Assembly: GCF_002163625.1 (NCBI RefSeq)
Contig: NZ_CP020892.1
Coordinates: 3,286,001-3,350,000 of the forward strand
Direction of reading: 5' to 3'
Origin: Pseudomonas sp. M30-35
Lineage (GTDB): Bacteria; Pseudomonadota; Gammaproteobacteria; Pseudomonadales; Pseudomonadaceae
Length of the DNA stretch: 64,000 nt
A program made the position numbers and the translations under genes. The notes beneath the pieces are model-generated. The model ran no database searches. It had not been told where the DNA came from and was given only the letters and a program-made list of their open reading frames with translations. Shown here piece by piece: positions 33,936-42,709 of this stretch. Within the stretch, counting starts at the first letter, position 1; each line of letters begins with the position of its first letter.

Positions 33936-34490
33936 ATGAATGATATTAATTATCATTCAGAGTCTGTGGTGTTCTCTCCGCCTCCCTCAACTGAGCCAAC
34001 CGCCCAGCAAACGCTGCATTCGCTCTACCGCGAACATCATGCCTGGTTAAGGTTGTGGCTGCGTAAACGCCTGCCATGTGCAGAAAGCGCTGCGGACTTG
34101 GCGCAGGACACTTTTGTACGGGTCCTGACCAGCCGTAAAACCCAGGATCTACGTGAACCGCGTGCTTATCTAAGCAGCATTGCGCGTAGTTTGATGATTG
34201 ATGGCTTTCGCCGCCGTGCTCTGGAGAACTCCTACCTCGAAACCTTGGCATTGATGCCCGAGCCACTGGAAATCTCCCCAGAAACCCGTGTATTGATTCT
34301 CGAGACACTGCTGGAAATCGACCGCATGCTCGATAACCTGGGCGCGCGCGGCCGTGAGATTTTCCTCTTGGCTCAACTCGAAGGCCTAAGCCAAGTCGAA
34401 ATTGGCCGTCGTCTGGGCGTTTCAACCAACACTGTGCGAAAACATCTGGTGCGCGCTCTGACTCAGTGCCTACTCCTGATAGAAGATTAA
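33936..34490 (+). CDS. FecI/FpvI-type ECF sigma factor (iron responsive)
   Basis: Extracytoplasmic-function sigma factor that would turn on the receptor gene at 35558 when its siderophore binds. Region 2 carries LYREHHAWLRLWLRKRL and ADLAQDTFVRVL. Region 4 is a helix-turn-helix with GLSQVEIGRRLGVSTNTVRKHL. The longest frame starts at ATG 33936, but that ATG lies inside a Fur-box-like palindrome at 33938-33958, so the real start may be a GTG at 33966 or 33969. That would give about 174 residues, closer to relatives. The FecR-like gene follows two bases after the stop. Confidence 0.93.
   Translation: MNDINYHSESVVFSPPPSTEPTAQQTLHSLYREHHAWLRLWLRKRLPCAESAADLAQDTFVRVLTSRKTQDLREPRAYLSSIARSLMIDGFRRRALENSYLETLALMPEPLEISPETRVLILETLLEIDRMLDNLGARGREIFLLAQLEGLSQVEIGRRLGVSTNTVRKHLVRALTQCLLLIED
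33938..33958. promoter_or_regulatory. Fur-box-like palindrome
   Basis: GAATGATATTAATTATCATT plus a final C is a near-perfect inverted repeat close to the Fur consensus GATAATGATAATCATTATC. It lies directly before the sigma factor coding region and covers its first possible ATG. Iron-bound Fur would be expected to repress here. Confidence 0.7.
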
Positions 34491-34492
34491 GC

Positions 34493-35443
34493 ATGAGCAC
34501 TAACGCCGCCCCTTCCACAGCCGTTCTACAGGCTGCCGCCAACTGGTATCTCGACCTGCAAGAGGCGCCGAATAACACAGTCTTGCTTGACGCGCACCAG
34601 CGTTGGCTAGCTGCCGATAGCGCTCATGCCCAAGCCTGGGCACGCCTGGAAAAACTCCAAGGCAAGCTAGCGATTTTACCCGCAGGACTGGCTCAGCCAA
34701 CGCTGTCGTCTGCCAGTAATAAAAGGCGCGAAAGCCTCAAACTACTCGGGCTGTTGCTGGTGGCTGGGGGCGTATCGAGCTTAGCCTGGCAATCGACAAC
34801 GTTGAGCAGCCTGCGCGCGGACCAGCGCACCGCCACCGGTGAACGACGCGATGTACGCTTGGACGACGGCAGCACTTTGCAACTCAACAGCGCAACCGCA
34901 GTGAATATTGACTACAGCAAACAGCTACGGGAAATCAGCTTGCTGCAAGGTGAAGTACTGGTGCAAACCGCCGCCGATCAACAAGCCCGTCCCTTTGTTG
35001 TGCATACCGACCAAGGCAGTATCCGTGCCCTCGGCACGCGCTTTTTAGTGCGTAGCGAGGGCGATCGTAGCCAAGTTCAAGTGCTCCAGCATGCCGTTGA
35101 AGTCCGCTCGACAAGAAACCAGCCGCCGCTGCGAGTGGATGCCGGTCAACAACTCTGGTTCGGGGCTGACAAAGCACTGGCTGTCGAGCCGCTTGAAAGT
35201 CATGCAGATGCTTGGGTCAATGGCATGTTGGTGGTCAGCAATTGGCCGCTACCCAGGTTCATCGCTGAGCTTGCCCGTTACCGCTCGGGCGTCCTGCGTT
35301 GCGATCCTCGGCTGAGCAACCTGCGTATCTCAGGCGCATTCCAGCTTGCCGACACCGATGCAATCCTCGACAACCTGACCACTACGCTGGCCCTGCGAAT
35401 TCATCGAGTCAGCCGTTATTGGGTGAACGTGGAACCAGCCTGA
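34493..35443 (+). CDS. FecR-family anti-sigma / sigma regulator
   Basis: Inner-membrane protein that holds the sigma factor inactive and passes on the signal from the receptor's periplasmic STN domain. The protein is 316 residues from the ATG at 34493 (MSTNAAPSTAVLQ). The N-terminal cytoplasmic part has the DUF4880-type WYLDLQEAP...AHAQAWARLE. One transmembrane segment is LLGLLLVAGGVSSLAW near residue 85. The periplasmic FecR domain has VRLDDGSTLQLNSATAV and DQGSIRALGTRFLV. It is nearly fused to the sigma gene, the usual arrangement. Confidence 0.93.
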   Translation: MSTNAAPSTAVLQAAANWYLDLQEAPNNTVLLDAHQRWLAADSAHAQAWARLEKLQGKLAILPAGLAQPTLSSASNKRRESLKLLGLLLVAGGVSSLAWQSTTLSSLRADQRTATGERRDVRLDDGSTLQLNSATAVNIDYSKQLREISLLQGEVLVQTAADQQARPFVVHTDQGSIRALGTRFLVRSEGDRSQVQVLQHAVEVRSTRNQPPLRVDAGQQLWFGADKALAVEPLESHADAWVNGMLVVSNWPLPRFIAELARYRSGVLRCDPRLSNLRISGAFQLADTDAILDNLTTTLALRIHRVSRYWVNVEPA

Positions 35444-35478
35444 TCCAGACATTGAAAAATATTTTTCCGAAGTGTTGT

Positions 35479-35493
35479 TGATTCGTATTCTCA
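35479..35493. promoter_or_regulatory. Weak Fur-like / promoter site before the receptor
   Basis: TGATTCGTATTCTCA matches 10 of 14 positions of the 7-1-7 Fur motif TGATAAT-N-ATTATCA, 65 bases upstream of the receptor start. The promoter for the partner sigma factor would be expected in the same 114-base gap. Low certainty. Confidence 0.25.
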
Positions 35494-35557
35494 CTCGTCC
35501 TGGTAGTTAAAGCGCCAACAGTGCGCAACCAACAAAACCACTACCAAAGGACTTTCC

Positions 35558-38059
35558 ATGTCGCTCCAGACTGTCACGCGCCACGCCCGGTTGCTGGGTT
35601 CCGCCCTGTCTGATCCGCTGTGCGTAGCTATTCATCGCGCCGTCCTGGGCAGCGTACTTGCTGTTCCTCTGGTGACGGTATTACAGGCCCAGCCCGCCTT
35701 TGCTGAGTCTGTGGTGGCAGAGCAGGAATACAACATAGCTGCGGGCACTCTGGAGTCAGCACTGAATAGTTTCGCCGCCACTGCGGGTGTCAGCGTATCG
35801 TTCACCCCGCAAGCCCTCCAAGACTTGAGTTCAGCAGGCTTGCGCGGCCGTTATACCAGCGATCAGGCGCTGGAAAAGCTACTGATGGGCAGTCGTTTGA
35901 AAGTCGTTCGCCAGACTAACGGCAGCTATTCATTATTGCCGCTAGCCACAGATGAGGCGAGTAATAGCGCGCTAGAGCTGGATGCAACCTACGTCACCGG
36001 GGTCAGCCTCGGCGCAACCACCGAAGGCACAGGCTCCTACACCACTGGATCGACCAGCACCGCAACGGGCTTGCCATTGTCGATCAGGGAAACCCCGCAA
36101 TCAGTGAGTGTGATCACCCGCCAGCGCATGGATGACCAAGGTCTCACCCAGCTTAATGATCTGGTGCGACAAACGCCGGGGCTGAGCATTAACCAGAGCG
36201 GTAACGGCGGCTCGGATACCAGCATCATCTACTCGCGCGGCTTTGCCGTGGAGAACTATCAAATCGACGGCGTGCAGTCGCTCAACAGCAACTATACGTC
36301 GATCATCCAAAGCAACGATTTGGCACTGTATGACCGTGTCGAAATCATTCGCGGTGCCACCGGTCTGACCAATGGAATCGGAACTCCGGGCGCGACCCTG
36401 AATATGATCCGCAAGAAGCCAACATTCGAGCCACAAACCAGCCTCACGGTCACAGGTGGCTCCTGGAATTACCAGCGCACCGAGCTGGACACCAGCGGTC
36501 CGCTGACCGAGAGCGGCAATATTCGTGGTCGTTTGGTTGGGGTGTATCAGGACAACGAGTCGTACATCGACCGATTCAATGAGCGTAAAAAAATCTTCTA
36601 TGGTGTCATCGAGGCAGATCTTACGCCCGACACCCTGCTCACCGTTGGCATGGATTATCAAAGCCATCAGGCCGATGACCATGCGCGCAGCGGTTTACCG
36701 TTGTACAACCAAGATGGTTCGCTCGCCAACTGGTCCGACTCGGACTCGGCGGGTGCAGCCTGGGCTTACTCAAACCGCACATTCAGCTCGGGGTTTGCCA
36801 CCTTGGAACAACGCCTGAACGAGCGCTGGAAAGCCAAGCTGACACTCAACCAAGGCCGCTACAAATATGACGAAGTAATAGGTTACGCAGCCAGTGGTTA
36901 TCCCGACCCGGCGACTGGCGCAGGCATGGGCTTGTGGGCGGGTCGCTGGGAAGCCAAACCGGTGCAAAACAGCATCGACCTGAATATCGCCGGCAGCTTT
37001 GACCTATTTGGCCGCGAACATAATGCAGTCTTCGGTTACAGCCAGCAAAACACCGACTATCGCACCAACGGTTATCCCCTTTGGCGCTTCGCTGACTGGG
37101 ATAACTCAATTGATGACATCTACAACTGGGACGGCAAAAACCCAGGAAAACCAGCACTGCCTGCAACCAGTCGGAATGATTACAGTGAAGCCCAAACGGC
37201 GGCATATGGCAGCTTGAGGTTGCGCGCAACCGACGCACTGTCAGTCATTCTTGGTGCCCGCGTTAGCGACTGGGAGAACACCATCAAAATTGATTACTAC
37301 GACCCGACCTCAACCGACACCGATGACAAACGCACTGAAACCGGTGTGGTGACCCCTTTCGCTGGCCTGGTTTACGACCTCAACGATAACTGGTCGCTCT
37401 ACGGCAGCTACACCAGTATTTTCAAGCCGCAGAGCAACATGACCGAAACAGGCAATTACCTCGACCCGCTGGAAGGTGTCGGCTATGAAGTCGGCAGTAA
37501 GGCGGCATTCTTTGATGATCGCCTCAACCTTGGCTTGGCCCTGTATCAAATCGAGCAAGACAACTTGGCCGTCGCGATTCCCGGCGTCTTCGCTCCAGAT
37601 GGTAATCAGGCTTACAGGGCCGAATCAGGCACCAAAACCCGTGGTTTTGAAGTCGAAGTATCGGGTGAATTGGCTCCAGATTGGGAAGCCAGCGCCAGCT
37701 TCAGCCGCAACATCGTGCAAGACAGCGACGGTGCCAAGCTCAACACCAACGTTGCTCAAAACACCGCCAAACTGTTCAGCACTTACACCCTGCGCAACAT
37801 CGGTAACGGCCTGACGCTGGGCGGCGGTGTCAATTGGCAGAGCGAAATTTACAGCGACGGCATGGGCCCGCTCGGCGTGCGCTTCACCCAGGATGACTAC
37901 GCCTTAGTCGATGTGATGGCGCGCTACCCGTTAACCGAGCAACTCAGCGCCACCCTCAATCTGAATAACCTGCTTGATGAGGAGTATTACACCAGCACCT
38001 CTTCCAGTTATTTCGGTACACCGCGCAATGCAACACTGGGTTTGCGCATGGACTTCTAA
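35558..38059 (+). CDS. TonB-dependent ferric-siderophore receptor with signalling domain
   Basis: Outer-membrane transporter and transducer, 833 residues. A long signal peptide ends near FAES (about 50). The STN signalling domain spans about 55-125 (YNIAAGTLESALNSFAATAG). A TonB-box-like DATYVTG follows at about 148. The plug has SIRETPQSVSVITRQRMDDQ and LVRQTPGLSINQ. The beta-barrel ends in GLRMDF with the terminal Phe needed for assembly. It is FpvA/FoxA/FecA-like in layout. The STN domain and the FecI/FecR genes just upstream mark it as a cell-surface signalling receptor. The siderophore is unknown, and no biosynthesis genes are in the window. Confidence 0.95.
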   Translation: MSLQTVTRHARLLGSALSDPLCVAIHRAVLGSVLAVPLVTVLQAQPAFAESVVAEQEYNIAAGTLESALNSFAATAGVSVSFTPQALQDLSSAGLRGRYTSDQALEKLLMGSRLKVVRQTNGSYSLLPLATDEASNSALELDATYVTGVSLGATTEGTGSYTTGSTSTATGLPLSIRETPQSVSVITRQRMDDQGLTQLNDLVRQTPGLSINQSGNGGSDTSIIYSRGFAVENYQIDGVQSLNSNYTSIIQSNDLALYDRVEIIRGATGLTNGIGTPGATLNMIRKKPTFEPQTSLTVTGGSWNYQRTELDTSGPLTESGNIRGRLVGVYQDNESYIDRFNERKKIFYGVIEADLTPDTLLTVGMDYQSHQADDHARSGLPLYNQDGSLANWSDSDSAGAAWAYSNRTFSSGFATLEQRLNERWKAKLTLNQGRYKYDEVIGYAASGYPDPATGAGMGLWAGRWEAKPVQNSIDLNIAGSFDLFGREHNAVFGYSQQNTDYRTNGYPLWRFADWDNSIDDIYNWDGKNPGKPALPATSRNDYSEAQTAAYGSLRLRATDALSVILGARVSDWENTIKIDYYDPTSTDTDDKRTETGVVTPFAGLVYDLNDNWSLYGSYTSIFKPQSNMTETGNYLDPLEGVGYEVGSKAAFFDDRLNLGLALYQIEQDNLAVAIPGVFAPDGNQAYRAESGTKTRGFEVEVSGELAPDWEASASFSRNIVQDSDGAKLNTNVAQNTAKLFSTYTLRNIGNGLTLGGGVNWQSEIYSDGMGPLGVRFTQDDYALVDVMARYPLTEQLSATLNLNNLLDEEYYTSTSSSYFGTPRNATLGLRMDF

Positions 38060-38327
38060 AAGCCTCTGAAAACAACGCCCCTGAAAACAACTGTGCAGGT
38101 ATTTCTGTTGAGCATTTCCCGCCTGATATAACACCGCATTGTTGGAATCGGTGATGTTTACACTGCCGAATGAAACATTTTGTCACAGCTTGACAGCCTG
38201 TTTCCCTTAGAGTTTTGCCTGTGTCGTTCGTCTTTGATTTATACGCAACTGATTCTTGTTAAGATTACTTTTCATTCCTCGGCCCAGCCGAGGGACCTCC
38301 TTTGTTTCGAACGATGGCTGCTTGCTG

Positions 38328-38618
38328 ATGAAACCGACCTCTCCTTCCCGTGGCCGCATTTTGTGGTCACGCGTAGCCGCCGCGATTTTCGGCGGCTACG
38401 CGCTGACCTCGGCTAGTGTGATTTTTCTCGGTGCGGTGCTGCCGCTACCAAAAAGTCAGGCGATTCTGGCCTCTTCATTGGCCAGCTTTGCGGTTTATAC
38501 CGCGGCGATCATTTGGGTCTTTGCGGTACAGGACAACCGTCGTGCGTGGCTTGGTCTGATGTTGCCAGCAATGGTTCTGGCTCCGCTGGGCTGGTGGCTT
38601 GGGAGGGGCATGGTATGA
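38328..38618 (+). CDS. DUF3649 small membrane protein of an iron cluster
   Basis: A 96-residue membrane protein from the ATG at 38328 (MKPTSPSRGRILWSRVAAA). Three hydrophobic segments are visible (AAIFGGYALTSASVIFLGAVL, ILASSLASFAVYTAAIIWVF and AWLGLMLPAMVLAPLGWWL). Genes of this type sit next to PepSY and DUF3325 genes downstream of siderophore receptors in pseudomonads and relatives. The molecular role is not established. It overlaps the PepSY gene by four bases. The 268-base gap to the receptor contains no gene and probably a separate promoter. Confidence 0.8.
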   Translation: MKPTSPSRGRILWSRVAAAIFGGYALTSASVIFLGAVLPLPKSQAILASSLASFAVYTAAIIWVFAVQDNRRAWLGLMLPAMVLAPLGWWLGRGMV

Positions 38619-40252
38619 CTCAGGAAATCAAGAAGGACGGCCTGCGTCAGTCGATGGCGTGGCTGCACACTTGGGGTGGGCTGTGGGCTTGCTGGGTGCT
38701 GTTTGTGGTGTTCCTCACCGGATCACTCGGCGTGTTCGATGAAGCCATTACCCGTTGGATGAAGCCACAACTGCCGCAAGCAGGCGAAATCCGTGGCATG
38801 GACGACGGCGTTAACCGTCCTCAAGCGGTGCGTGTCGGTCAGGCGTATTTGCGTGAGCATGTGCCAAGCAGTCACTTCTGGGGCATCGGCCTTCCAAGTG
38901 ATACTGATCCTGCAGTACGGGTTTTCTGGCAAGACCAAAAGGAGCAATTCCAAAACCTGCGCCTGGATGCCGTCAGCGGCGAGCCAATCAAAGCCAGTAC
39001 CGAACGCGAAAGTGAAGGCGGCCACCACTTCGTGCACATGCACTTTGAGTTCCATGGCGGCACTGCAGGTATCTGGTTCGTCGGGTTCTTCACCATGGCC
39101 ATGCTCGTTGGCTTGGTCAGTGGCGTGATCACCCATAAACGCATCTTTAAAGACTTCTTCACCTTCCGTCCTGGTAAACAGCAACGCAGTTGGCTAGACG
39201 CACACAATGCGGTGTCAGTGCTGAGCCTGCCTTTCCAGCTGATGATTGCCTACACCGGTCTGGCGACCTTCTACATGCTGTATATGCCAGCGGGTATCGA
39301 AACCCATTACAACACCGACGACGCTTACTTCGCCGACCTACTGACTCAGCCGTCTCCGCGCGAAGAAACCGGCATCAGCGCCGAAGTCACTGCGCTCGAT
39401 CAAATACTGGTGAACAGCGAAAAGCAGCTGCAACGACCGCTCAGTTTCATCAGCGTTGAGCACCCCGGTGACAGCAGCGCTTCAGTGGTGACCTTTGGCC
39501 GCTTTATCGAAAAAACCGGTGAATACCGTTTGCTCGGCGACGGCGGTGGCCAGGTGTTCTTCGATGGTGTGACTGGCGAGCAACAAGATATTCAAGCACC
39601 CGGCGAATTACGCGGCGGCGCAGCCCAGGACGTGCAATCGGTAATGCGTAACTTGCACTTCGCCGCCTTCGGTGGGCTCACCGCCCGCTGGCTCTATTTC
39701 ATCTGCGGCTTGGCTGGAGCAGCAATGATGGCAACCGGAGCCATTCTATTCATGGTCAAGCGCCGGCAACGTTCTCTGCATGAATTTGGCGCTCGCACGC
39801 CACAGGTCTATCGGATCATCGAGGTGCTGAACATAGGGTCCATCAGCGGCATCAGTTTGGCTTGCGTCGCCTTCTTCTGGGGTAATCGCCTGATTCCGTT
39901 AGGTATCGCTGACCGCCCAGAGTGGGAAGTTGCCGCCTTCTTCGCAGTCTGGCTACTGAGCTATGTCCACGCAGCACTGCGCCCGGCATCTCAGGCCTGG
40001 ATTGAACAATTGTTGGCAACCGCAGCGCTGTGTCTGGCGTTGCCACTGCTCAATTGGTTGGTGGTCGGCGACCAGTTCGTCACGTACCTGCAACGCGGTG
40101 ATGGCGAGCGCGCCGCTGTCGAGCTTACCGCCATATTCCTAGGCCTGTTAAATGTATGGGCGGCACGTCAGCTCTGGCGCAAAAGCCTAAATAAAGCCAA
40201 GAGCAAGGCGCCCCGACAAAATCTGAATACTACTGAAGTAGAGGTGGCTTGA
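38615..40252 (+). CDS. PepSY-associated transmembrane protein (FoxB/PiuB-like)
   Basis: Inner-membrane protein of 545 residues from the ATG at 38615 (MTQEIKKDGLRQSMAWLH). The N-terminal helix has the HTWGGLWACWVLFVVFLTG block typical of the PepSY_TM family. Conserved histidines occur in HHFVHMHFEFHGG and in DAHNAVSVLSLPFQLMIAYTG. At least four further helices follow. Family members (FoxB, PiuB, FpvG-like) are thought to reduce or release iron from siderophores in the periplasm. That role is inferred from the family and from the receptor upstream. Confidence 0.88.
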   Translation: MTQEIKKDGLRQSMAWLHTWGGLWACWVLFVVFLTGSLGVFDEAITRWMKPQLPQAGEIRGMDDGVNRPQAVRVGQAYLREHVPSSHFWGIGLPSDTDPAVRVFWQDQKEQFQNLRLDAVSGEPIKASTERESEGGHHFVHMHFEFHGGTAGIWFVGFFTMAMLVGLVSGVITHKRIFKDFFTFRPGKQQRSWLDAHNAVSVLSLPFQLMIAYTGLATFYMLYMPAGIETHYNTDDAYFADLLTQPSPREETGISAEVTALDQILVNSEKQLQRPLSFISVEHPGDSSASVVTFGRFIEKTGEYRLLGDGGGQVFFDGVTGEQQDIQAPGELRGGAAQDVQSVMRNLHFAAFGGLTARWLYFICGLAGAAMMATGAILFMVKRRQRSLHEFGARTPQVYRIIEVLNIGSISGISLACVAFFWGNRLIPLGIADRPEWEVAAFFAVWLLSYVHAALRPASQAWIEQLLATAALCLALPLLNWLVVGDQFVTYLQRGDGERAAVELTAIFLGLLNVWAARQLWRKSLNKAKSKAPRQNLNTTEVEVA

Positions 40253-40596
40253 TGGACATGGTGCTCGCTCTGCTGCTCGGCGCAGCCTTGAGTTACGCCG
40301 GCATGGCTGCGCTATGCCTGGGGATGGATCGGCATCACCGACAGGTCTGGACGCGCACAGCGCCAGCCCTTCAGCGGGTATTGCGCGTACTCGGCTGGCT
40401 GCTGCTGGCCGCAGCCATTTGGCCCTGTGTTCGCGCCTGGGGCAGTTCGGTTGGTGTGGTCATCTGGTTTGGTCTGCTCAGCGCTGCAGCACTCATTCTG
40501 GTGCTGCTTCTGCCCTACCGGCCAAAAGCTGCAGCCCTGCTAATGGGCTTGGCAGCCGCTGGTAGCCTGCCCGCGCTGTTGTGGAGTGTCAGCTAG
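40252..40596 (+). CDS. DUF3325 small membrane protein
   Basis: A 114-residue protein with four hydrophobic segments (LALLLGAALSYAGMAALCLG, VLGWLLLAAAIWPCV, VIWFGLLSAAALILVLLL, and the C-terminal ALLMGLAAAGSLPALLW). The start ATG at 40252 overlaps the PepSY stop as TGATG. The TTG at 40249 is less likely. DUF3325 closes the DUF3649-PepSY-DUF3325 cluster seen next to siderophore receptors. No biochemical function is known to me. Confidence 0.8.
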   Translation: MDMVLALLLGAALSYAGMAALCLGMDRHHRQVWTRTAPALQRVLRVLGWLLLAAAIWPCVRAWGSSVGVVIWFGLLSAAALILVLLLPYRPKAAALLMGLAAAGSLPALLWSVS

Positions 40597-40710
40597 GTTA
40601 AAGGGCCTGATGCGCCAATCAGGCCGATGATATCTAGCCGCGCACTGTTCTCCTGAACGCTAAAAGCCAGCAGCGCGTATACTCGCGCCCTCACTCATCT
40701 ACTGCAGCAC

Positions 40711-40968
40711 ATGGATCACATGAAAACCACTCAGTCGCCAGCCCCAGCCCTCGACGCCAAGACCGTTGATGCAACCGTCACCGAGGCAACTGGCGAAACG
40801 GCTGCCAAGCCTGCAATTCCAGCCTTCAAGTTTCCGTTCTCACCCGCCACCTTTGCACCGGGCAAGAACGAGGGTCAGGCGTGGCATGGCAAGGGCAATA
40901 AATCGGCTCACGAGAAGAAAATCGGCCCAGCACCAAGCGGTACACGCCGTTCGATGGGTAAGCGCTAG
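40711..40968 (+). CDS. Small uncharacterised basic protein
   Basis: An 85-residue protein (82 from the second ATG at 40720). The N-terminal half is Ala/Thr-rich and probably disordered. The C-terminal half is basic with Gly and Lys (GQAWHGKGNKSAHEKKIG, ending RRSMGKR), which could contact nucleic acid. No family recognised. It stands alone between the iron cluster and the parvulin gene, with no strong ribosome site visible. Confidence 0.6.
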   Translation: MDHMKTTQSPAPALDAKTVDATVTEATGETAAKPAIPAFKFPFSPATFAPGKNEGQAWHGKGNKSAHEKKIGPAPSGTRRSMGKR

Positions 40969-41060
40969 AGCTATCTACGTGGGTCGGTGATGCATTCGGC
41001 GTTTGAATCATCGACTGATTACGGTAGGCTCAGCAACTTATTCGATAGGAGTACATCCCC

Positions 41061-41342
41061 ATGGCTCGAGCCACTGCCCGCCACATCCTGGTTTCCAGCG
41101 AAGCCAAATGCAACGAACTGAAAGCCTCAATCGAAGGCGGCGCTGACTTTGCGCAGGTCGCTAAAGATAACTCCAGCTGCCCATCAAGCCGCGACGGCGG
41201 CAACCTGGGTACTTTTGGCCCAGGCCAAATGGTTAAAGAATTCGACACTGTCGTATTCAGCGCCCCGGTTAATGTCGTGCAGGGTCCAGTGAAAACCCAA
41301 TTCGGTTATCACCTGCTCGAAGTCACAGATCGCCAAGACTGA
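41061..41342 (+). CDS. ppiC: Parvulin-type peptidyl-prolyl isomerase C
   Basis: Small cytoplasmic rotamase, 93 residues, the same size as E. coli PpiC. It is a single parvulin domain with ARHILVSSEAKCNEL at the start, the active-site block SSCPSSRDGGNLGTFGPGQM and the C-terminal TQFGYHLLEVTDR. It has no signal peptide. AGGAG is upstream (ATAGGAGTACATCCCC) and a GC-rich hairpin follows the stop. Confidence 0.94.
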   Translation: MARATARHILVSSEAKCNELKASIEGGADFAQVAKDNSSCPSSRDGGNLGTFGPGQMVKEFDTVVFSAPVNVVQGPVKTQFGYHLLEVTDRQD

Positions 41343-41353
41343 TGACTCTGCTA

Positions 41354-41375
41354 CGCGCCGTTGCATAACGGCGCG
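41354..41375 (+). terminator. Hairpin after ppiC
   Basis: CGCGCCGTT pairs perfectly with AACGGCGCG around the loop GCAT, 12 bases after the ppiC stop. Only a short T-poor tail (CTTGCTT) follows, so the terminator call is moderate. Confidence 0.6.
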
Positions 41376-41817
41376 CTTGCTTAAACGCCCCGCCCCAACA
41401 AAACCTGATCTAAATCGAAGCCTGCTGAATCCAACAAGCTTCTTAATTCAGCATGCACGTCAGCGACATTGTTAATGGCGCTGCAAGCCTCGCTCCGACC
41501 CGATAGACCAAACCAGTGCCCACATGGCATCACTGAAGACCTATACAGTTTGCTGTTGTCCTTGATAGGCGCCGCAGGTGCGGTCGTGGCGATGGCATTG
41601 CCGGAAATTGAACATATTTCAAATCGATAATCGCTAGCCGAGAGTCTCAAACTAGAGGCGCTTGGGCTTTAAACACCCGTGTCTGTGAATTTGATGGGTG
41701 TCAGCCTCGCTCGGAACGATTAAAATAACCCACTAACTTTTTGATGCCCAAGCTCCATGCCCTCAAGGCTGCTGTGTCTGGGTGAACCTATCGTATTACT
41801 GACTCAAGAGAATCCCC
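41376..41817. other. Gap before the YebC paralogue with two conflicting small frames
   Basis: About 440 bases hold no gene I can name. On the minus strand a frame of 89 codons runs 41381-41650 (MRLSASDYRFEICSISGNAI...). On the plus strand a frame at 41475-41630 gives 51 residues with one hydrophobic helix (LYSLLLSLIGAAGAVVAMAL). They overlap, so at most one is real. The plus frame has GC-rich third positions in the helix, which favours it slightly. Neither has a good ribosome site. Confidence 0.3.
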
Positions 41818-42519
41818 ATGGGCGCACAGTGGAAAGCCAAACCTAAAGAAGCCGCAGCCAACGCACGCGGTAAGATTTTTGGTCGCCTGGTCAAGGAGAT
41901 CATGATCGCTGCCCGTAATGGTGCCGATCCGGACATGAATCCTAAGCTGCGCCTTGCTGTGCATCAGGCGAAAAAAGCCTCCATGCCCAAAGACACACTG
42001 GAACGCGCTATTAAAAAAGGTGCTGGCCTACTGGGTGAAACAGTCAACTTTGAACGCACTACCTACGAAGGCTTTGCGCCCCACCAGGTACCGGTGATCG
42101 TTGAGTGCCTGACTGACAACATCAACCGCACGGTTGCCGAAGTTCGCGTGCTGTTCCGTAAAGGCCAGATGGGCGCGTCCGGTTCTGTAGCTTGGGATTT
42201 TGATCATGTCGGCCTGATCGAAGCCTCACCCGAAGGTGAAGCGGATGCTGAATTGGCTGCTATCGAAGCTGGCGCTCAGGATTTTGAAGAGGCGGATGAA
42301 GGCAACACCCTATTCATCACCGAAATAACCGACCTCGATGCGGTATCCCGCGCCTTGCCAGAACACGGATTTACCGTGAACTCGGCAAATATCGGTTACC
42401 GGCCGAAAAATCCAGTGACCAGCCTGAGCGCTGAACAGCTTGAAGAAGTCGAAGCTTTCCTTGAAGCGATCGACGCTCACGATGACGTGCAGAATGTCTA
42501 TGTAGGTCTTGCAGGCTAA
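41818..42519 (+). CDS. YebC/PmpR-family protein (YeeN-like paralogue)
   Basis: A 233-residue protein of the YebC/PmpR/TACO1 family, known as DNA-binding regulators and, in recent work, translation factors that help ribosomes at difficult proline stretches. The N-terminus [20 protein letters not shown] and the blocks [30 protein letters not shown] and [15 protein letters not shown] are visible. The main YebC usually lies by ruvC. This copy has no ruv genes nearby, so it is likely the second, YeeN-type paralogue. It appears monocistronic. Confidence 0.88.
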   Translation: MGAQWKAKPKEAAANARGKIFGRLVKEIMIAARNGADPDMNPKLRLAVHQAKKASMPKDTLERAIKKGAGLLGETVNFERTTYEGFAPHQVPVIVECLTDNINRTVAEVRVLFRKGQMGASGSVAWDFDHVGLIEASPEGEADAELAAIEAGAQDFEEADEGNTLFITEITDLDAVSRALPEHGFTVNSANIGYRPKNPVTSLSAEQLEEVEAFLEAIDAHDDVQNVYVGLAG

Positions 42520-42709
42520 ATCCAGTTCGCAGAGCGACAGTTCTCGGTGTGCTTATCGGCATGCCGAGGATGCGAACCTGCCCCCTCAAATATGCAAGAG
42601 TTGCTGTTTTGCCACAAGTAGCACAATGCCAGTACGTCATTACAGGTTAAAATCTTCATTACATATACAGAAATGTGATTCCCATCAGGGATATCCCCAG
42701 GAGTTTGCT

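Noticed and set aside
35461..35476. A/T palindrome-like GAAAAATATTTTTC region after fecR as a terminator
   Set aside because: The arms are pure A/T and no GC-rich stem is present, so it would not form a stable terminator.
42509..42709. 67-residue extension of the lipoprotein at 42710
   Set aside because: It would overlap the YebC-like gene and bury the signal peptide; the TTG at 42710 has AGGAG at good spacing and puts the lipobox at the right distance.
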